Positions 26,006 to 34,004 of a DNA stretch of 64,000 bases are shown in pieces. Source of the stretch: Pedobacter sp. MR2016-24 (GTDB lineage Bacteria; Bacteroidota; Bacteroidia; Sphingobacteriales; Sphingobacteriaceae); assembly GCF_026239655.1 (NCBI RefSeq), contig NZ_JAPIVO010000003.1, positions 620,001 to 684,000 on the forward strand, written 5' to 3'. Under the pieces are notes generated by a model. That model ran no database searches. It saw only the letters and a list, made by a program, of their open reading frames with translations, and had not been told where the DNA came from. The first letter of the stretch is position 1. Every line of letters begins with the position of its first letter. The position numbers and the translations under genes were made by a program.

Positions 26006-27202
26006 ATGACATTTTTATCTAAAAGAATCAATAACCTATCAGAATCACAGACCATTAAAATGGCCAAGCTGGGCAGAGAGCTCACCGCTAAAGGGATTGA
26101 CGTAATTAATTTAAGTTTTGGAGAACCAGACTTTTTTACGCCAGAACATGTTAAGGAAGCAGCGAAGAAGGCGATAGACGAGAACTATTCTTACTATACG
26201 CCTGTATCCGGATATCCTGAATTAAGGAAAGCTGTGGTAGAGAAGTTGAAGAATGAAAATGGATTAACTTATACTTTTGATCAGATTGTAGTCTCTACGG
26301 GGGCAAAACAATCATTAGCTAATGCAGTAATGTGTTTGGTAGATCCGGGACAGGAAGTCATCGTTCCTACACCTTACTGGGTATCTTATTCAGAAATGAT
26401 CAAACTGGCAGAGGGTGAAACTGTTTTCATCAATGCAACTGTAGAGAACAACTTTAAGATCACTGCAGAACAACTGGAAGCAGCAATTACGCCGAATACG
26501 AAACTGTTCATGTTCTCTTCTCCATGTAATCCTACGGGGTCAGTTTACAGCTATGAAGAACTGGCCAGCCTTGCTGCAGTATTCGAAAAATATCCGCAGG
26601 TATATATTATTTCAGATGAAATTTATGAGCATATCAACTTCGTAGATAAACATGCTTCAATAGCTTCATTTGATTCGATTAAAGATCGTGTAATCATTAT
26701 CAACGGTTTCTCTAAAGCTTATGCAATGACGGGCTGGCGAGTTGGTTACATGGCTTCAAATAAAGAAATTGCCAATGCATGTGATAAATTACAGGGACAG
26801 ATTACATCTGGTACTTCTTCTATCTCACAACGTGCAGCATTAGCAGCTTATCAAAACGGACTGGAAACAGTTGTTGCGATGAAAGACGAGTTCAGAAAAC
26901 GCAGAGATTTGTTCTACGGTTTGCTGAAAGAAATCCCTGGTATTAAGATTAATTTGCCTGATGGCGCCTTTTACTTCTTTCCGGAAGTTAAATCGTTTTT
27001 TGGTAAAAAGACAGCTGAAGGTGAAACGATCAGCAACGCTGAGGAGCTTTGTCTTTACTTATTGAATGATGCGAATGTTTCTACAGTAACTGGTGAAGCA
27101 TTTGGGAATGAAGATTGTATCCGTCTTTCTTATGCAGCAGCTGAAGACCAATTGGTTAAAGCAGCGGAGAGAATTACAGCATCATTAGCTAAATTGAGTT
27201 AA
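26006..27202 (+). CDS. PLP-dependent class I aminotransferase, aspartate type
   Basis: The enzyme has 398 residues, is cytoplasmic and moves an amino group between an amino acid and a 2-oxo acid. Seen: SFGEPDF near 37-43, TGAKQSL, SSPCNPTGSVY, ISDEIYEH with the cofactor Asp, and the PLP lysine in NGFSKAYAMTGWRVGY. This is the I-gamma or AspB-like branch of aspartate aminotransferases. The start at 26006 is chosen because the promoter box overlaps the upstream alternative. It has its own terminator at 27222-27252 and is followed by the long conserved-core hairpin at 27273. Confidence 0.93.
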   Translation: MTFLSKRINNLSESQTIKMAKLGRELTAKGIDVINLSFGEPDFFTPEHVKEAAKKAIDENYSYYTPVSGYPELRKAVVEKLKNENGLTYTFDQIVVSTGAKQSLANAVMCLVDPGQEVIVPTPYWVSYSEMIKLAEGETVFINATVENNFKITAEQLEAAITPNTKLFMFSSPCNPTGSVYSYEELASLAAVFEKYPQVYIISDEIYEHINFVDKHASIASFDSIKDRVIIINGFSKAYAMTGWRVGYMASNKEIANACDKLQGQITSGTSSISQRAALAAYQNGLETVVAMKDEFRKRRDLFYGLLKEIPGIKINLPDGAFYFFPEVKSFFGKKTAEGETISNAEELCLYLLNDANVSTVTGEAFGNEDCIRLSYAAAEDQLVKAAERITASLAKLS

Positions 27203-27221
27203 GAGATTATACACTTTTTGG

Positions 27222-27252
27222 TCCCTGGTCTTTTGACCGGGGATTTTTTTTT
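27222..27252 (+). terminator. Terminator of the aminotransferase gene
   Basis: TCCCTGGTC and GACCGGGGA form a 9-bp stem with one wobble around a TTTT loop, followed by nine T. It is an ordinary intrinsic terminator 20 bases after the stop codon. Confidence 0.85.
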
Positions 27253-27272
27253 AGATTTTCCTGGCTTCGCTT

Positions 27273-27348
27273 AAAAAAGGGTGATTACATGCAAAGCTGC
27301 CAGACGCGGAAATACGTCTGAAGGCTTTGCATGTAATCACCCTTTTTT
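27273..27348 (+). repeat. Long hairpin with conserved core, copy 1
   Basis: The arms 27273-27297 and 27324-27348 pair perfectly over 25 bp, starting with AAAAAA and ending with TTTTTT. The enclosed 26-base core (27298-27323) starts TGCCAGACGCGGAA and ends TCTGAAG. Within it CAGACG (27301-27306) pairs with CGTCTG (27315-27320) around CGGAAATA, leaving a TGC/AAG internal loop. The core is 24/26 identical, in the opposite orientation, to that of the hairpin at 27514, while the arms are unrelated. It lies downstream of the aminotransferase and the core reads in its sense. Confidence 0.9.
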
Positions 27349-27381
27349 TGAAAGATTATCCGGTAGCAGGACGCATTAATG
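27345..27381 (+). repeat. Direct repeat A next to the first long hairpin
   Basis: It begins in the T-run of the hairpin: TTTTTGAAAGATTATCC followed by GGTAGCAGGACGCAT. It recurs 99 bases later at 27444 with about 28 of 32 positions matching. Downstream, GACGC, GAATAC and TCTGAAGG appear in the same order as in the hairpin core but with extra bases between them (27369-27402). Confidence 0.6.
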
Positions 27382-27443
27382 AATACCACAGAAATCTGAA
27401 GGAGCTTATAATTGTCCCGGGAGATTTGATTGTGTATAGCTTC

Positions 27444-27478
27444 TTTTTGAAAGATTATCCATTTGCAGAACGCATAGG
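27444..27478 (+). repeat. Direct repeat B
   Basis: This is the second copy of the repeat at 27345: the first 17 bases are identical, followed by ATTTGCAGAACGCAT. The 99-base distance is a multiple of three, so the repeats are in phase in the one stop-free frame. No protein family is recognised in that frame. Confidence 0.6.
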
Positions 27479-27513
27479 AAAACCCCTCGGTTGATGTTGA
27501 TGGGAAATTTTTA

Positions 27514-27593
27514 AAAAAATATGGTGTGTTTATTTTAGCCCTTCAGAGGTAATTCCGCGTCTGGCAGGCTAAAATAAACACACCATATTTTTT
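27514..27593 (-). repeat. Long hairpin with conserved core, copy 2
   Basis: The arms 27514-27540 and 27567-27593 pair perfectly over 27 bp, with A-run and T-run ends. The core 27541-27566, read on the minus strand, begins TGCCAGACGCGGAATTAC and ends TCTGAAG, differing from copy 1 at two positions. One of these breaks a pair in the small inner stem. It lies eight bases past the stop of the ABC permease gene and the core again reads in the sense of the upstream gene, so it probably also terminates that transcript. Confidence 0.9.
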
Positions 27594-27601
27594 AGATTTT
27601 C

Positions 27602-28846
27602 CTAAGACCGAATAGCCTCTACAGGATCCAGTCTTGATGCAGAATATGCAGGCCAGAATCCGGAAATTGTACCGATAATCACTGAAATCCCCACACCCAG
27701 TATAATATTACTCAGGTATAAAACTATTTTGACCTCCATTACATAGGTAAATATCAATGTTAGTCCATAAACCAGTAACAAACCTAATATGCCTCCCATT
27801 ACACAGAGTGCGACTGCTTCAAACATAAACTGCAACAATATAAAGTAGTTTTTTGCTCCTAAGGATTTTTGAATACCAATAATATTTGTTCTTTCCTTTA
27901 CGGACACAAACATGATGTTTGCAATCCCGAAACCGCCTACCAGGATAGAGAATCCTCCAATTACCCAGCCTGCGATCTTAACCATTTTGAACATCACATC
28001 CAGCTGGTTGGTAATGATTGTAGTTTTATTCATGGCAAAATCATCCTCAACACCCGGCCTGATACGGTGTATGGAACGCATCGCGCCCTGCAGTTCACTT
28101 TCAACCTCTTCCAAGGCAATATTCTCTTTACCTCTTACAGTAATTTGCGGACCATAGTTGCCATTCTGAACATCAAATAATCCTTTAGCATAGTTCAGTG
28201 GGATCAATAAATTATTGTCCTGAGACATGCCAAAGGTATCCTCCCCTTCTTTCTTAAAGACACCAACTACGGTCAGTCGCCTGCCCATTACTTTGATCTT
28301 TTTACCTACAGCAGGCTCTCCGTTAAATAATCCGTTGGCAATTTCTGCCCCAAGGATGACTACCGGAGCGCCGGACCTGCCTTCATTATCTGTGAAATAT
28401 CTGCCTTCTTCATAATCAAGGGTCCATGTTTTATCATAATCCTGTGTAGCGGCATGCAAAGTGGCACCTTCTACAGAATTACTCCGGTATTTTACCGTTC
28501 TTCCGCTCGCAGCCACTTCATATGAAATTCCGTCAACATGGTCTAAACGCTCTTTTAATGCCTGATAATCACGCAAAGACGGATCAGGTCTGTTCTGGTA
28601 TTTCCACCAGGGATAATCGCCGAATCCCCCCCATGGCCATTTCTGCACAAATAAAGTACTTGATCCGAGTTTATCTACACTTTCCTGCAGTTTATTTCTC
28701 AGCGTATCCACGCCAGAAAAGACGGCTATAATGGTGAAGATACCAATAGTAATGCCCAATAAAGAGAGCATGGTACGCAATTTATTCTGGCGGAGTGCAT
28801 CAGCGGCGAACCTGAAGCTTTCCCCTATGAGTCTGATTATAATCAT
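27602..28846 (-). CDS. MacB-like ABC transporter permease
   Basis: This is an inner-membrane protein of 414 residues. A first membrane helix (LLGITIGIFTIIAVFSGV) is followed by a periplasmic MacB-type domain to about residue 260 and an FtsX domain with three further helices (ISILVGGFGIANIMFV, then two near the end). The closing GFWPAYSASRLDPVEAIR is the family's C-terminal motif. It lacks an ATPase of its own; a matching MacB/LolD-type ATPase gene lies 3 kb away on the same strand (31977-32741). Substrates of this class include lipoproteins, peptides and toxins, and nothing here narrows that. Confidence 0.9.
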   Translation of the reverse strand: MIIIRLIGESFRFAADALRQNKLRTMLSLLGITIGIFTIIAVFSGVDTLRNKLQESVDKLGSSTLFVQKWPWGGFGDYPWWKYQNRPDPSLRDYQALKERLDHVDGISYEVAASGRTVKYRSNSVEGATLHAATQDYDKTWTLDYEEGRYFTDNEGRSGAPVVILGAEIANGLFNGEPAVGKKIKVMGRRLTVVGVFKKEGEDTFGMSQDNNLLIPLNYAKGLFDVQNGNYGPQITVRGKENIALEEVESELQGAMRSIHRIRPGVEDDFAMNKTTIITNQLDVMFKMVKIAGWVIGGFSILVGGFGIANIMFVSVKERTNIIGIQKSLGAKNYFILLQFMFEAVALCVMGGILGLLLVYGLTLIFTYVMEVKIVLYLSNIILGVGISVIIGTISGFWPAYSASRLDPVEAIRS

Positions 28847-28954
28847 AATTGCAGTTTAGACCAAAAGTAGGTAAAAAGGTTACAGTAATATCGTGTATAT
28901 TTTATCCGTTATTAGCTATATAAATAAATATACACTAATACACATTTTAATTCG

Positions 28955-28962
28955 TAAATTTG
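28955..28962 (+). promoter_or_regulatory. queA promoter box
   Basis: TAAATTTG matches TAnnTTTG exactly, 28 bases before the queA start. No clear TTG element is seen at the right distance upstream. Confidence 0.5.
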
Positions 28963-28989
28963 CACCCTTAATAATTTTTATCCAAAAAC

Positions 28990-30039
28990 ATGAAGTTATC
29001 TCAATTTAAGTTTAATCTGCCTGAATCATTAGTTGCCAATAATCCTTCAGAACAAAGGGACGAAGCCCGTTTAATGGTTCTGCATAAAGATAGTGGCAAA
29101 ATTGAACATAAAATCTTTAAAGATGTATTAGAATATTTTGATGATCAGGATGTAATGATCTTGAATAACACTAAAGTTTTCCCGGCTCGTTTATACGGAA
29201 ATAAAGAAAAAACAGGCGCAACAATTGAAGTATTTTTATTGCGTGAACTGAATAAAGAATTACGTTTATGGGATGTTCTGGTAGATCCGGCACGTAAAAT
29301 CCGCGTAGGAAATAAACTTTATTTTGGTGATGACGATTTGCTGGTAGCTGAAGTTGTAGATAATACGACTTCACGTGGACGTACCATCCGTTTCCTATTT
29401 GACGGTACTGACGAAGAATTCAGAAAAAACATTGAGATTTTAGGCGAAACACCGCTACCCAAATATATTAAACGTAAAGCTACTGCACAGGATAAAGAGC
29501 GTTACCAGACGATCTTCGCTAAACATGAAGGTGCTGTCGCTGCTCCTACAGCAGGCATGCACTTTAGCCGTGAGTTGATGAAACGACTTGAATTAAAGGG
29601 TATCAACTTTGCTGAGGTTACGCTGCATGTTGGTTTGGGTACATTCAGATCTGTTGAAGTTGAAGATTTAACAAAACATAAAATGGACTCTGAGCAATTC
29701 ATTATTGAAGAAAGTCAGGCCAATGTTGTAAACAAGGCATTAAACGAAAAAAGACGTATCTGTGCTGTTGGAACAACTTCTATGCGTGCAATTGAATCTG
29801 CTGTTTCTTCGGGAAGAATGCTGAAACCAGCAAACGACTGGACAAGTAAATTCATTTTCCCTCCATATGATTTCAGTATAGCAAATTCAATGATTACCAA
29901 CTTCCACACGCCTGAATCTACTTTATTGATGATGGTAAGTGCTTTTGGTGGTTATGACTACGTAAGAAATGCTTATGAAGTAGCACTGAAAGAAAAATAC
30001 AGGTTCTACAGTTATGGTGATGCAATGCTGATCATCTAA
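28990..30039 (+). CDS. queA: tRNA preQ1(34) S-adenosylmethionine ribosyltransferase-isomerase
   Basis: The 349-residue cytoplasmic enzyme transfers and rearranges the ribose of S-adenosylmethionine onto preQ1 at position 34 of tRNAs for Asp, Asn, His and Tyr, giving epoxyqueuosine. Diagnostic segments: [16 protein letters not shown] at the start, [25 protein letters not shown], and the C-terminal [18 protein letters not shown]. Length is standard. The gene has its own promoter box and terminator, with ispD 74 bases downstream. Confidence 0.97.
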   Translation: MKLSQFKFNLPESLVANNPSEQRDEARLMVLHKDSGKIEHKIFKDVLEYFDDQDVMILNNTKVFPARLYGNKEKTGATIEVFLLRELNKELRLWDVLVDPARKIRVGNKLYFGDDDLLVAEVVDNTTSRGRTIRFLFDGTDEEFRKNIEILGETPLPKYIKRKATAQDKERYQTIFAKHEGAVAAPTAGMHFSRELMKRLELKGINFAEVTLHVGLGTFRSVEVEDLTKHKMDSEQFIIEESQANVVNKALNEKRRICAVGTTSMRAIESAVSSGRMLKPANDWTSKFIFPPYDFSIANSMITNFHTPESTLLMMVSAFGGYDYVRNAYEVALKEKYRFYSYGDAMLII

Positions 30040-30057
30040 TTTAAAATCACTGAATAG

Positions 30058-30095
30058 AAATAGGAGCATCTTTGTTGATCGCTCCTATTTTTTTT
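30058..30095 (+). terminator. queA terminator
   Basis: AAATAGGAGC (30058-30067) pairs exactly with GCTCCTATTT (30081-30090), the loop adds ATC/GAT pairing, and eight T follow. The ispD start is 19 bases beyond, so ispD is probably reached by read-through or its own promoter. Confidence 0.85.
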
Positions 30096-30113
30096 ATCTG
30101 TAAAAAAAATAAA

Positions 30114-30791
30114 ATGAGATATTATGCGATTGTAGTTGCCGGCGGAACAGGAAACAGAATGCAGAATACTGTTGCAAAACAGTTTTTATTAATCGAAAAC
30201 CGTCCTGTTTTGATGCATACACTGGAAGCGTTCCATAAATGTGTACTAAATCCTGACATCATTTTAGTCATGAATATACACCAGCAAACGTACTGGAAAG
30301 AGTTATGTGACACCTATAATTTTAATATTCCGCATTTACTGATTGATGGCGGGAAGGAACGTTTCGATTCCGTAAAAAATGGACTGGACAGGATTGAAGG
30401 TGAAGGTATCGTGGCTATTCATGATGCAGTAAGACCGCTGGTTTCGGCCTCACTTATTCTCCGCACTTTTCAAATGGCAGCACAAAATGGTAATGCCGTT
30501 GCAGCTATACAACCGGTAGATTCAGTAAGAAGAAAGACAACCGCCAATGCAACGGAAGCGATAAACAGAGATGAACTTTTCCTTATCCAAACACCGCAGA
30601 CCTTTCAGATCAGTCAGCTTAGAAAGGCTTATTTACAGGTATTTAGGAATGATTTCACTGATGATGCCTCAGTAGCGGAAAAAGCAGGTTTTAGTATAAA
30701 CCTGGTAGAGGGAGAGAGAACTAATATCAAAATTACGTATCCTCAGGATCTGGAGCTGGCTTCCTTTCTGTTACGCAAAACAGGCTTCTGA
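30114..30791 (+). CDS. ispD: 2-C-methyl-D-erythritol 4-phosphate cytidylyltransferase
   Basis: The enzyme (225 residues) joins CTP and MEP in the non-mevalonate isoprenoid pathway. Seen: the nucleotide-binding loop VVAGGTGNRMQNTVAKQF at the start, ERFDSVKNGL, HDAVRPLVS, the TPQTFQ segment and DDASVAEKAG. I start at the ATG at 30114, right at the first strand, since the longer frame runs back into the queA terminator. The last codons form part of a 12-bp perfect hairpin (30780-30808) shared with the convergent small gene. Confidence 0.95.
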   Translation: MRYYAIVVAGGTGNRMQNTVAKQFLLIENRPVLMHTLEAFHKCVLNPDIILVMNIHQQTYWKELCDTYNFNIPHLLIDGGKERFDSVKNGLDRIEGEGIVAIHDAVRPLVSASLILRTFQMAAQNGNAVAAIQPVDSVRRKTTANATEAINRDELFLIQTPQTFQISQLRKAYLQVFRNDFTDDASVAEKAGFSINLVEGERTNIKITYPQDLELASFLLRKTGF

Positions 30792-30808
30792 TCTGGTCAG
30801 AAGCCTGT
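30780..30808. terminator. Hairpin at the end of ispD
   Basis: ACAGGCTTCTGA (30780-30791) pairs with TCAGAAGCCTGT (30797-30808) around a five-base loop. The left arm is the end of ispD, including its stop codon. On the minus strand the stem is followed by TTTT, so it serves the small convergent gene better. Confidence 0.7.
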
Positions 30809-30834
30809 TAAATATATTATAGCATGTAAATATA

Positions 30835-30996
30835 TTAAGCTGCTCTATTGATAACTTTAAGGATAATAGCAATGATTGCGATTACAAGTAAGATGTGAAT
30901 CAGTCCGCCTGCATTTGGACCAAACCCTTGAAAGAAAAAGCCAAATACCCATAATAAGATAAGTATTACTGCGACTAAATAAAGTAGATTTCCCAT
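30835..30996 (-). CDS. Small membrane protein, Lmo0937 family
   Basis: A 53-residue protein translated by hand from the complement, starting MGNLLYLVAVILILLWVFG and ending IIAIILKVINRAA. Two hydrophobic helices flank a short glycine-rich turn (FQGFGPNAGGLI), the layout of the lmo0937-type small membrane proteins common in Bacteroidota and Firmicutes. The function of the family is not established, and general envelope stress has been suggested for such hydrophobic miniproteins. It stands alone with about 125 bases of leader before the DUF2795 gene terminator. Confidence 0.8.
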   Translation of the reverse strand: MGNLLYLVAVILILLWVFGFFFQGFGPNAGGLIHILLVIAIIAIILKVINRAA

Positions 30997-31082
30997 AGTT
31001 TTAATTTTTAAAATTTGATTTGTTAATTAAATAATTAAGGAGCGTAGACGACTCCTGACATTTCATAAACAATCATCGTTCC

Positions 31083-31110
31083 AAAAAAAAAGCTCCGTTA
31101 AACGGAGCTT
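31083..31110 (-). terminator. Terminator of the DUF2795 gene
   Basis: AAGCTCCGTT (31090-31099) pairs with AACGGAGCTT (31101-31110). On the minus strand the stem ends in a run of nine T. It lies 12 bases past the stop codon. Confidence 0.85.
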
Positions 31111-31122
31111 AATATGATTCTT

Positions 31123-31344
31123 TTAATATTCGTCTTCATTAAAGAAGAAATCGTCTTTAGTTGGATAGTCCGGCCAAATCTCTTCAATCGTTTCGTATGG
31201 CTCACCATCATCTTCTAAAGCTTGTAGATTTTCGATCACCTCTACTGGTGCTCCTGATCTGATACCGTAATCAATCAGTTCGTCTTTTGTTGCAGGCCAT
31301 GGAGCGTCCTCCAAATGCGATGCTAGTTCTAATGTCCAATACAT
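31123..31344 (-). CDS. DUF2795 domain-containing small protein
   Basis: The acidic protein of 73 residues contains the helical segment MYWTLELASHLEDAPWPATK, then DELIDYGIRSGAPVEVIENL, which matches the DUF2795 pattern (a small DNA-replication-associated-looking fold of unknown role). The C-terminal part is rich in Asp and Glu (DDFFFNEDEY). It is transcribed alone on the minus strand with a strong terminator. No function can be proposed from context. Confidence 0.8.
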   Translation of the reverse strand: MYWTLELASHLEDAPWPATKDELIDYGIRSGAPVEVIENLQALEDDGEPYETIEEIWPDYPTKDDFFFNEDEY

Positions 31345-31427
31345 ATTCCTATACTATTTTTTGTTTCTTATTATTTTGCAAAAGTATATTAAAAAAGTTG
31401 ACGAAAACAAACTTTTTTTTCCACGTT

Positions 31428-31976
31428 TTATATCCTTGGTATCCAGATGCTTTCAGGAGTTTGTGTATCAAAACCAAGCTTACGTCCAAGGACAAACAAA
31501 TAATCGCTCAGTCGGTTCAGGTAAACGGTCACGTTTTCATCCACAAAACTCTCTGTTGCCAAATGCACAGTCAACCGCTCCGCTCTCCGGCAGATACATC
31601 TTGCCACATGGCACCAGGAAACAATTGTATTGCCACCAGGTAGCACAAAATGCTTAAGATCTGGTAAAATAGCATTCATATCATCCATTTCCTTTTCAAG
31701 CAAGGTAATGTCTGTAGCCAAAAGATCCGGAATTTTCATACGTGATTTTTCAGGATCTGCCGCCAAAGACGAACCAATGGTGAATAAACGGTCCTGAATT
31801 TCTTTTAGTATTATCTGATGATGTGTTGCAATATCCTGACACTGGATGAGTCCGATATATGAGTTCAACTCATCTACCGTACCATAACATTCAATCCTTA
31901 AATGGAATTTTGGGACTCTTGTCCCACCAATTAGTGAAGTCTCTCCCTTATCACCTGTTTTGGTATATATCTTCAT
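31428..31976 (-). CDS. Cob(I)alamin adenosyltransferase, PduO type
   Basis: The 182-residue enzyme transfers the adenosyl group of ATP to cob(I)alamin to form coenzyme B12. Seen: the N-terminal ATP-binding KIYTKTGDKGETSLIGG, GTVDELNSYIGL, and the C-terminal CRRAERLTV and NRLSDYLFVLGR motifs of the trimeric helical-bundle family. Its ATG touches the stop codon of the ABC ATPase gene with no bases between, so the two are one transcript. No cobalamin biosynthesis genes are nearby; it may serve salvage. Confidence 0.95.
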   Translation of the reverse strand: MKIYTKTGDKGETSLIGGTRVPKFHLRIECYGTVDELNSYIGLIQCQDIATHHQIILKEIQDRLFTIGSSLAADPEKSRMKIPDLLATDITLLEKEMDDMNAILPDLKHFVLPGGNTIVSWCHVARCICRRAERLTVHLATESFVDENVTVYLNRLSDYLFVLGRKLGFDTQTPESIWIPRI

Positions 31977-32741
31977 TTAGTTCTTTCCTATAGCCTCAAA
32001 ATCATCTCCACTGGCCTCCAGCTTGCTTAGACGCGGAGAAACAGTCTTAATATCAGTATTCAGGTAATCTTTCTCAATTAAACCGTCACGCATCCTGACA
32101 ATCCTGTGTGCATGTTGAGCAATATCTTCCTCATGCGTTACCAGGATAATAGTGTTTCCTTTACTATGAATCTCCTCTAAGAGGCCCATTATTTCTATGG
32201 AAGTCTTTGTATCCAGATTACCCGTTGGCTCATCTGCGAGGATAATAGACGGATTATTGATCAATGCCCGCGCTACAGCCACACGCTGGCGCTGTCCGCC
32301 TGAAAGTTCATTTGGCTTGTGCGTCACCCGATTTCCTAATCCGACGTTTTCCAGGGCAGCCTGAGCACGTTCTTCACGTTCTTTTTTACTCGCTCCCGCA
32401 TAGATCAATGGTAAAGCTACGTTGTCCAGCGAGGTAGAACGGGGCAACAGATTGAATGTCTGGAAAACGAAACCAATTTCTTTATTCCTCACTTCAGCAA
32501 GTGCATCATCGGTCATCTGACTTACATTGATGCCATTCAGCACATACTCACCTTTACTTGGGGTATCGAGACAACCCAGAATATTCATCAATGTAGATTT
32601 TCCGGATCCCGAGGGTCCCATTAAAGCAACAAATTCACCCTTAAAAATATCCAGCGAAACAGACTTTAATGCATGAATAACTTCAGTACCTATAACGTAT
32701 TTACGGCCTATTTCTTTGATATTAATTAGCGCATTTTCCAT
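31977..32741 (-). CDS. ABC transporter ATP-binding protein, MacB/LolD type
   Basis: The protein has 254 residues. Walker A is [10 protein letters not shown] near 42-51, followed by the Q-loop [11 protein letters not shown], the signature [15 protein letters not shown], Walker [13 protein letters not shown] and the H-loop VTHEED. The family's usual N terminus ([13 protein letters not shown]) is present. The last 25 residues extend past the core domain. It probably energises a MacB-like permease, the candidate in this window being the product of 27602-28846, though another partner elsewhere is equally possible. The adenosyltransferase gene follows directly. Confidence 0.93.
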   Translation of the reverse strand: MENALINIKEIGRKYVIGTEVIHALKSVSLDIFKGEFVALMGPSGSGKSTLMNILGCLDTPSKGEYVLNGINVSQMTDDALAEVRNKEIGFVFQTFNLLPRSTSLDNVALPLIYAGASKKEREERAQAALENVGLGNRVTHKPNELSGGQRQRVAVARALINNPSIILADEPTGNLDTKTSIEIMGLLEEIHSKGNTIILVTHEEDIAQHAHRIVRMRDGLIEKDYLNTDIKTVSPRLSKLEASGDDFEAIGKN

Positions 32742-32789
32742 TGTGTTGTTTTTTATCTTAGATTTCTGGTACCGGATATTGTTACAATC

Positions 32790-33080
32790 TTATTTTTCGA
32801 GGATTTTAGGAACAAAAAAGAAGTCTTCATTATGCAAAGCCGCATTCTTAAGCCCTTCTTCTACCGTAAGTTCCTGTTTCACCATATCCTCACGCCAAAC
32901 GTTTACTTCCGGATTCATATAAACCAAAGGCTCCACATTTGTTGTATCCAGTTCATTAAGCTTTTCCATGAATGTAAGGATCTTACTCATATCAGACTGC
33001 AACTCTTCCACTTCAGCCTCTCTGATCTCGATCCTCGCCAGATCGGCTACTTTATATATCGTTTCTTTATCAATATTCAT
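32790..33080 (-). CDS. gatC: Asp/Glu-tRNA amidotransferase subunit C
   Basis: This is the 96-residue small subunit of the GatCAB complex, which amidates mischarged Glu-tRNA(Gln) or Asp-tRNA(Asn). It starts IDKETIYKVADLARIEI, continues KILTFMEKLNELD, and has NVWREDMVKQELT and NEDFFFVPKILE at the end, all standard for GatC. The start overlaps the stop of the acyltransferase gene in ATGA form, so the pair is translated from one message. gatA and gatB are not in the window. Confidence 0.95.
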   Translation of the reverse strand: MNIDKETIYKVADLARIEIREAEVEELQSDMSKILTFMEKLNELDTTNVEPLVYMNPEVNVWREDMVKQELTVEEGLKNAALHNEDFFFVPKILEK

Positions 33081-33808
33081 GACACTAACTTAGTTTTTAT
33101 TAAATCAAATACCTGATCTTTCAGCAAATCTGCATCTGCAGCCGTCAGATCCGACGTAGGGATGGGCGTATGAATGTAAATATCGCAAATTCCTGGTCTT
33201 GTACCATACTTAGCACCATCATCCCACATTTTTTTCCAGGCATCAGTTACAGTAACTGCCACTAACGGTACTTTATTATCAATTGCAAGTCTGAATGGTC
33301 CGTTTTTAAATGGGGCAAGCAAAGGCGGGTACTGATCTTCATCTATTTTTCCCTCTGGAAATATAACCAGACTCATTCCTTTCTGCAAATTCTCTCCTGC
33401 ACGCTTAAAGGCTCTGAAGGCAGACATCTTACTGTCTCTGTTCACCGGGATGTCTATCGTGCTAAAAAATATCTTCAGCACAGGATTCTTCAGCAATTCT
33501 TCCTTTCCCATATAATGAAAACGACCTTTTGCAATAAAGCAAAAAATCATAATGTCCAGATTGGAGGTATGGTTACCACAGATCACATAGGTCTGATTGC
33601 TGTCCAGTTCCTCTTCATAGGTAAACCGAAAGAATATGCCAATAAAAACACTGCAAAGCAGGCTGTTTGCAGTTCTTAAGTTATTCAGCAAACCATACCA
33701 CTTCTCTTTTTTTGCCGCAACAAAATACAATGGATAAAAGAGAATGAAAAAAAGAAAAATAATGAAGAGCGCGTAATAGCGGTGAATTTGCCTTAAAATA
33801 TTGACCAT
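33077..33808 (-). CDS. 1-acyl-sn-glycerol-3-phosphate acyltransferase (PlsC-like)
   Basis: This is a membrane-bound acyltransferase of 243 residues for phosphatidic acid synthesis. An N-terminal helix (YYALFIIFLFFILFYPLYFV) is followed by the catalytic HX4D motif in GNHTSNLDIM, the acceptor-binding FPEGKIDE, and the VPLVAVTVTD strand. I start at the ATG at 33808; the upstream in-frame alternative is a TTG. Gene order PlsC-GatC is preserved by a 4-base overlap. Confidence 0.9.
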   Translation of the reverse strand: MVNILRQIHRYYALFIIFLFFILFYPLYFVAAKKEKWYGLLNNLRTANSLLCSVFIGIFFRFTYEEELDSNQTYVICGNHTSNLDIMIFCFIAKGRFHYMGKEELLKNPVLKIFFSTIDIPVNRDSKMSAFRAFKRAGENLQKGMSLVIFPEGKIDEDQYPPLLAPFKNGPFRLAIDNKVPLVAVTVTDAWKKMWDDGAKYGTRPGICDIYIHTPIPTSDLTAADADLLKDQVFDLIKTKLVS

Positions 33809-33984
33809 GGAATCCAAAACTACAAAAAAATGAAATAGAAATTAAATATCAGCTGATCAAATCGTATTTAGCTAGCAAACAGCTATTTTAAATATTAAAA
33901 GCAATTTTACGCACATTGAATAAGGGTTTTTTGTTAATTTCGGCCTCTTAAACTTCATTTGGTTTATAGACGTTAATAAGTAAA

Positions 33985-34004
33985 ATGTGCAGCAGTGCGC
34001 ACAT
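33985..34004 (+). promoter_or_regulatory. Leader hairpin upstream of trpS
   Basis: ATGTGC (33985-33990) pairs with GCACAT (33999-34004), and GC/GC inside extends it around an A bulge. It lies between a near-consensus promoter box (TAATTTCG, 33935-33942) and the trpS start at 34031, so it would be in the 5' leader. It has no T-run and no obvious Trp-rich peptide. Confidence 0.35.

Larger units (their letters stand above)
27203..27601. other. 399-base region between convergent genes, mostly structured repeats
   Basis: The region holds the aminotransferase terminator, two long hairpins with a shared core (27273-27348 and 27514-27593), and between them two copies of a direct repeat 99 bases apart (27345-27381, 27444-27478). 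One frame is free of stops from 27285 to 27495 but has no ATG and contains the first hairpin, so I do not call it a gene. Little of the region is left unexplained except about 30 bases before the second hairpin. Confidence 0.7.

Noticed and set aside
27285..27495. Stop-free frame spanning the first long hairpin and both direct repeats
   Set aside because: It has no ATG, includes the palindromic arms, and matches no protein I know; about 70 codons without stop can occur by chance in such DNA.
27273..27593. The conserved-core hairpins as integron attC sites, a retron ncRNA or CRISPR repeats
   Set aside because: attC sites conserve their outer ends, not the centre; no reverse transcriptase, integrase or cas gene is in the window; there are only two copies without regular spacers.
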